Below, in pieces: positions 44,401 to 46,167 of a stretch of 46,167 nt of DNA. The notes beneath the pieces are model-generated. The model worked only from the letters and a program-made list of their open reading frames with translations, was not told the DNA's origin and did no database searches. The DNA lies in contig LRSR01009360.1 in NCBI GenBank assembly GCA_001579985.1, positions 1 through 46,167 on the forward strand, in the 5' to 3' direction. The first letter of the stretch is position 1, and every line of letters starts with the position of its first letter. A program made the position numbers and the translations under genes. The stretch comes from Hypsibius dujardini. Taxonomy: Eukaryota > Tardigrada > Eutardigrada > Parachela > Hypsibiidae.

Positions 44401-44450
44401 AGCATGTTCGCGAGGAATCGACTAATGCCGAACGCGTCATTTTCTTTTAA
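35408..44450 (+). CDS. Receptor guanylate cyclase (gene C)
   Basis: Close paralogue of gene B; 21 exons totalling 3324 nt, 1107 aa. Exons: 35408-35753, 36022-36405, 36462-36505, 37410-37448, 37524-37601, 37905-38042, 38168-38398, 38528-38660, 38732-38837, 39022-39121, 39171-39344, 40126-40308, 41386-41638, 41732-41862, 41982-42283, 42831-43050, 43362-43509, 43592-43640, 44012-44061, 44152-44243, 44328-44450. The signal peptide is [19 protein letters not shown]. The ectodomain resembles B throughout ([33 protein letters not shown]). The membrane span is near 473-495 ([20 protein letters not shown]). The kinase-homology domain begins at DPFWWRIQ and lacks HRD and DFG. The coiled coil ends in LLPK, followed by an intact cyclase: [41 protein letters not shown]. 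It should be an active cGMP-producing receptor; the ligand is unknown. The 49-nt intron 39122-39170 is the shortest in the model. One exon (42831-43050) corresponds to two exons of B. Confidence 0.95.
37050..37340. repeat. Dispersed repeat in gene C intron 3, empty-site copy of gene D intron
   Basis: This block matches 15250-15376 plus 16085-16205 in the last intron of gene D: TTTTTTTCTCTAT-GTAT-TCACAAATT..., CAGTYAAAGTTGA, CAGCTGAGATTTT, and ATATC-TTAAGC with TTAA/ATTCACATTA. Gene D carries the 695-bp palindrome inside it; this copy does not. Confidence 0.5.
37641..37880. repeat. Twelve 20-bp tandem repeats, gene C intron 5
   Basis: Twelve head-to-tail units of exactly 20 bp with consensus ATTSRACGCGTGACCTTTGC. 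They differ mainly at three positions (CA, GG or CG before ACGCG) and a C/T change in TGAYCTTTGC. The array ends 24 bp before the acceptor of the exon starting 37905. Sub-types are grouped (CA-type, then GG-type, then CG-type), as expected from local unit duplication. The glycine- and arginine-rich open frames on both strands are translated repeat. Confidence 0.95.
39652..39734. repeat. GGGGGCGGAG palindrome core, gene C intron 11
   Basis: CAGGGGGCGGAGCTATCG (about 39651) is answered by CGATAGCTCCGCCCCCTG (about 39717), a perfect 18-bp stem with a loop of about 50 bp. ATGCTTTCGGATG and CATCCGAAGAAG extend it outward. Further out, AAATTGAATT words lie on both sides. Confidence 0.7.
40468..40585. 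repeat. ATTCAATCGTACATTCATTC tandem repeat, gene C intron 12
   Basis: Two full units and a part of a third, about 50 bp each, made of TACATTAAATATCGTACATTA and TTCAATCGTACATTCATTCA words. Clear by eye; no function proposed. Confidence 0.7.
40872..40948. repeat. GGGGCGGAG palindrome core, degraded, gene C intron 12
   Basis: GTGGGGCGGAGTTACAC at about 40872 faces GATGGCTCCGCCGCTTG at about 40931. It is the same arrangement as the other three cores but with mismatches in the stem. Confidence 0.4.
42338..42804. mobile_element. 467-bp MITE with TTAA target duplication, gene C intron 15
   Basis: GGATGGCCAAAACTCAG at the left and GGATGGCAAAACTAAACTAAG at the right (reverse complement) are the terminal repeats. 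TTAA flanks both (42334-42337 and 42805-42808), as in piggyBac-type elements. The right half has expanded into a tandem array of CACTTAGTTACTTGGT-like units (about 42600-42790). There is no coding capacity. Confidence 0.65.
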
Positions 44451-45225
44451 TTATTTACTCGAATCATTAATATTGTCTCCATTCGCGCAGGTAGATTACG
44501 ATCACGTCCACTAATACATATACTTATTGTAATGAAACCCCGGCACAATTGCACTGTCTTTTGCATATATAAGAACAGTATGGCCAGTCCTTGCTGCAGT
44601 GAATGCTGCATAATGCATGACTTTGGTAGAAATGAAAAAAGATGAGAGACCTAATACCAACCTCATCTTCTTCCGTCTGTCTGCCTGCCAGTCTGTTTGT
44701 CTGTCTGTCTGTCTGTTTGTCTGTTTGTCTGTCTGTCCATGTCCCTGTCTCTCTGTCGTCTTGTCTGCCTGTTTGCCTCCCTGTCTGCCTATCGTTTATG
44801 CATGTTTGTCTGTCTATCTGCCATCCTGCCGGTCTCCCTGTCTGCCTCGCTGTTGGTCTGTTGATCACCTTACAAGCCTATTTGCCCATCTATCGGTCTA
44901 TCTGTCTGTCTGTGGCATTGGAAAAAATAATCAGAACGAACAAAAGTTGATAGGCTCCTGCTATCAGCCCATTCATCATTCCAATGGCTGCATGCCTACC
45001 ACCTTTCATCCAGGCACCTTCCGAACGGCTGTAGAAAAAACTCACCCCCGTGCTGATCATTATCTGTTCTTCAAATGGCGATTAGTCCACCGGTAGTAGT
45101 TCGAGATCTGGTCTGTAAACGAGTCTCAGACGCTTTATACTTCATGCTCCTACTGGTATGTAACTCAGAGGGAAGTCAACCAAATTGAATTAAAGTGTGT
45201 AAAATCATTCCTTTCACCCGTGACC
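44451..45225. other. Spacer between gene C and the lipase gene
   Basis: Bases 44680-44915 are a TCTG/TTTG-rich simple repeat that produces long cysteine-, leucine- and serine-rich frames on both strands; none is a gene. The promoter of the lipase gene must be in the last few hundred bases. I see no clear core promoter element. Confidence 0.6.
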
Positions 45226-45665
45226 ATGGAGGTTATTTCTTCCCTGATCCATCTGTTGTTAATCCTGAGCTGCATTGCCGCTCATCCCAACAACAGTTCC
45301 TCCTCAATCATCGACGACAATTTTGCGGATGGCCTCGTTCTGGATCATCCCATGAACGTGACAGCTCCCGTCGAGACAGACGCCAATCTGGACCTCATGC
45401 TGCCGCAAATGGTCGCCGCGATGGCGACTTACGAGGCGGACCAGTTGAAGAAAAGCAAAGGCACGAGGGCGCTCTTTCGATCGCCGATAAGCGGCGGCCG
45501 GCAAAACGACTCCAACAACGTCCACTACAACGAGCTGGGCTGGTTCTCCATCCAGGGCACCGTGGGAAATTTTCCACGGTTACCAGAGTCCCCTGACTAC
45601 GTGAAGACGACCTTCCATTTGTTCACCATGGCCAATCAGACCAAGCCGGAAATTCTCGACTATAG
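45226..45665 (+). CDS. Secreted pancreatic-lipase-type protein, first exon only
   Basis: The ATG at 45226 has an excellent start context (ACCATGG). It opens with a signal peptide (MEVISSLIHLLLILSCIAAH), followed by an Asn/Ser/Asp-rich stretch of about 85 residues with possible N-glycosylation sites. The segment HYNELGWFSIQGTVGNFPRL, then PESPDYVKTTFHLFTMAN, matches the start of the animal pancreatic lipase family domain (classically CYxxLGCF...P.SPE...TRFLLYT..NP). The first Cys of the classical motif is His here. The exon ends at 45665 before GTAGGG, leaving two bases of a codon. The catalytic Ser-Asp-His triad must be in later exons outside the window, so activity cannot be judged. Confidence 0.75.
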
Positions 45666-45720
45666 GTAGGGGCTTCTTTAGAGTCCTGACAACACGGAAC
45701 CATGGACCCATCATGGTAGT

Positions 45721-45772
45721 GCGAAAGTGGGCGGAAGTGGGCGGAAGTGGGCGGAAGTGGGCGGAAGTGGGC
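45721..45772. repeat. GCGGAAGTGG tandem repeat
   Basis: Five units of 10 bp, GCGGAAGTGG (the first reads GCGAAAGTGG), in the first intron of the lipase gene. Confidence 0.9.
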
Positions 45773-45799
45773 GAACTTGAATTTTTTTTAATTGCATCT

Positions 45800-46167
45800 A
45801 ACTTGGAGCATTATTCAAATGCCGAATTTAGAATCACTTCAAACTATTTCATTATTTAGATCTAGTTCAGTCAAGAACATAAACATTTATTTCGCTGTTA
45901 AAGTCAGACAAAATTTTTTTTGGTGACATTTCAAAGTTAGAAAAACACAGGTACTGTAAATTCCATTTTCCTTCATTTCCACTGTAAAAATGGTGGTTTT
46001 TAGAACAAACTTGAACTTTGGATGATGTCAGTCGACTCCAAAATTAATCGGAAATGGGATTGCGTCATAAAAGGATCTTATTTAAGGTAGTTGTAATAAT
46101 CACCATTTTTACAGTGAAAATGAAGGAAAATGGAATCGTCCAGTGTTTTCCCAACTTCGGAAGATCT
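45800..46167. repeat. Palindromic MITE-family copy, cut by the window end
   Basis: ATTTCCACTGTAAAAATGGT near 45976 is answered in reverse complement by ACCATTTTTACAGTGAAAAT near 46101, and TCCATTTTCCTTC by GAAGGAAAATGGA, so arms of at least 60 bp face each other. The right half also matches 32930-33180 (AAGGATCTTATTTAA... ATCACCATTTTT). It is the same broad family as the palindromes in genes A and C. Confidence 0.5.

Noticed and set aside
44524-45096. Cysteine-, leucine- and serine-rich frames on both strands
   Set aside because: They come from the TCTG simple repeat; no domain, and both strands are equally open.
1-46167. tRNA, rRNA or other structured RNA genes
   Set aside because: I looked for conserved tRNA arms and long GC-rich conserved blocks by eye and saw none. 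A covariance-model scan was not possible here.

Overview
This is eukaryotic, almost certainly invertebrate animal, nuclear DNA. Genes are split by GT-AG introns of about 50 bp to 2.5 kb. Proteins carry secretory signal peptides and single membrane spans, and introns and spacers are full of short inverted-repeat transposons. The main content is an array of receptor-type (single-span) guanylate cyclase genes, an animal family. I cannot name the species; a small ecdysozoan or similar (for example a tardigrade) would fit, but nothing here proves it.

Layout. (1) 1-188 (+): last two exons of a receptor guanylate cyclase (gene 0) lying mostly upstream. (2) 2293-12800 (+): gene A, a complete but divergent receptor guanylate cyclase of about 19 exons whose 3' end and downstream DNA are nearly identical to those of gene 0, so the two are recent tandem duplicates. 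(3) 14084-20168 (-): gene D, a six-exon family GH3 beta-glucosidase of the bacterial BglX type (785 aa), with an animal-style signal-peptide exon and a hydrophobic C-terminal tail. (4) 23620-33686 (+): gene B, a canonical receptor guanylate cyclase, 22 exons, 1135 aa. (5) 35408-44450 (+): gene C, its close paralogue, 21 exons, 1107 aa. (6) 45226-45665 (+): first exon of a secreted pancreatic-lipase-type protein running off the window.

Exon models were built by hand, joining GT-AG sites so that the phase is kept and the product aligns with the paralogues. For B, C and D the summed exon lengths are exact multiples of three. A, B and C share many exon lengths (44, 39, 138, 148, 49, 50 nt), which supports both the models and common descent. 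A lacks several introns found in B and C; B has one intron that A and C lack.

Each cyclase has a signal peptide, an ANF-receptor-like ligand-binding ectodomain, one membrane span, a kinase-homology domain without catalytic kinase motifs, a coiled-coil linker and a C-terminal class III guanylate cyclase domain. They should make cGMP in response to extracellular ligands. The GH3 enzyme probably cleaves beta-glucosides outside the cell or at its surface. Its link to the cyclases appears to be position only.

Mobile and repeat DNA: a decayed pogo/Tigger-like DNA transposon carrying a nested element in an intron of A; at least six other inverted-repeat (MITE or foldback) elements, two of them datable because an empty homologous site is also in the window; a family of palindromes with a GGGGGCGGAG core; and several tandem arrays, including twelve exact-length 20-bp units in an intron of C. 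I found no tRNA, rRNA, CRISPR array or prokaryotic gene organisation.
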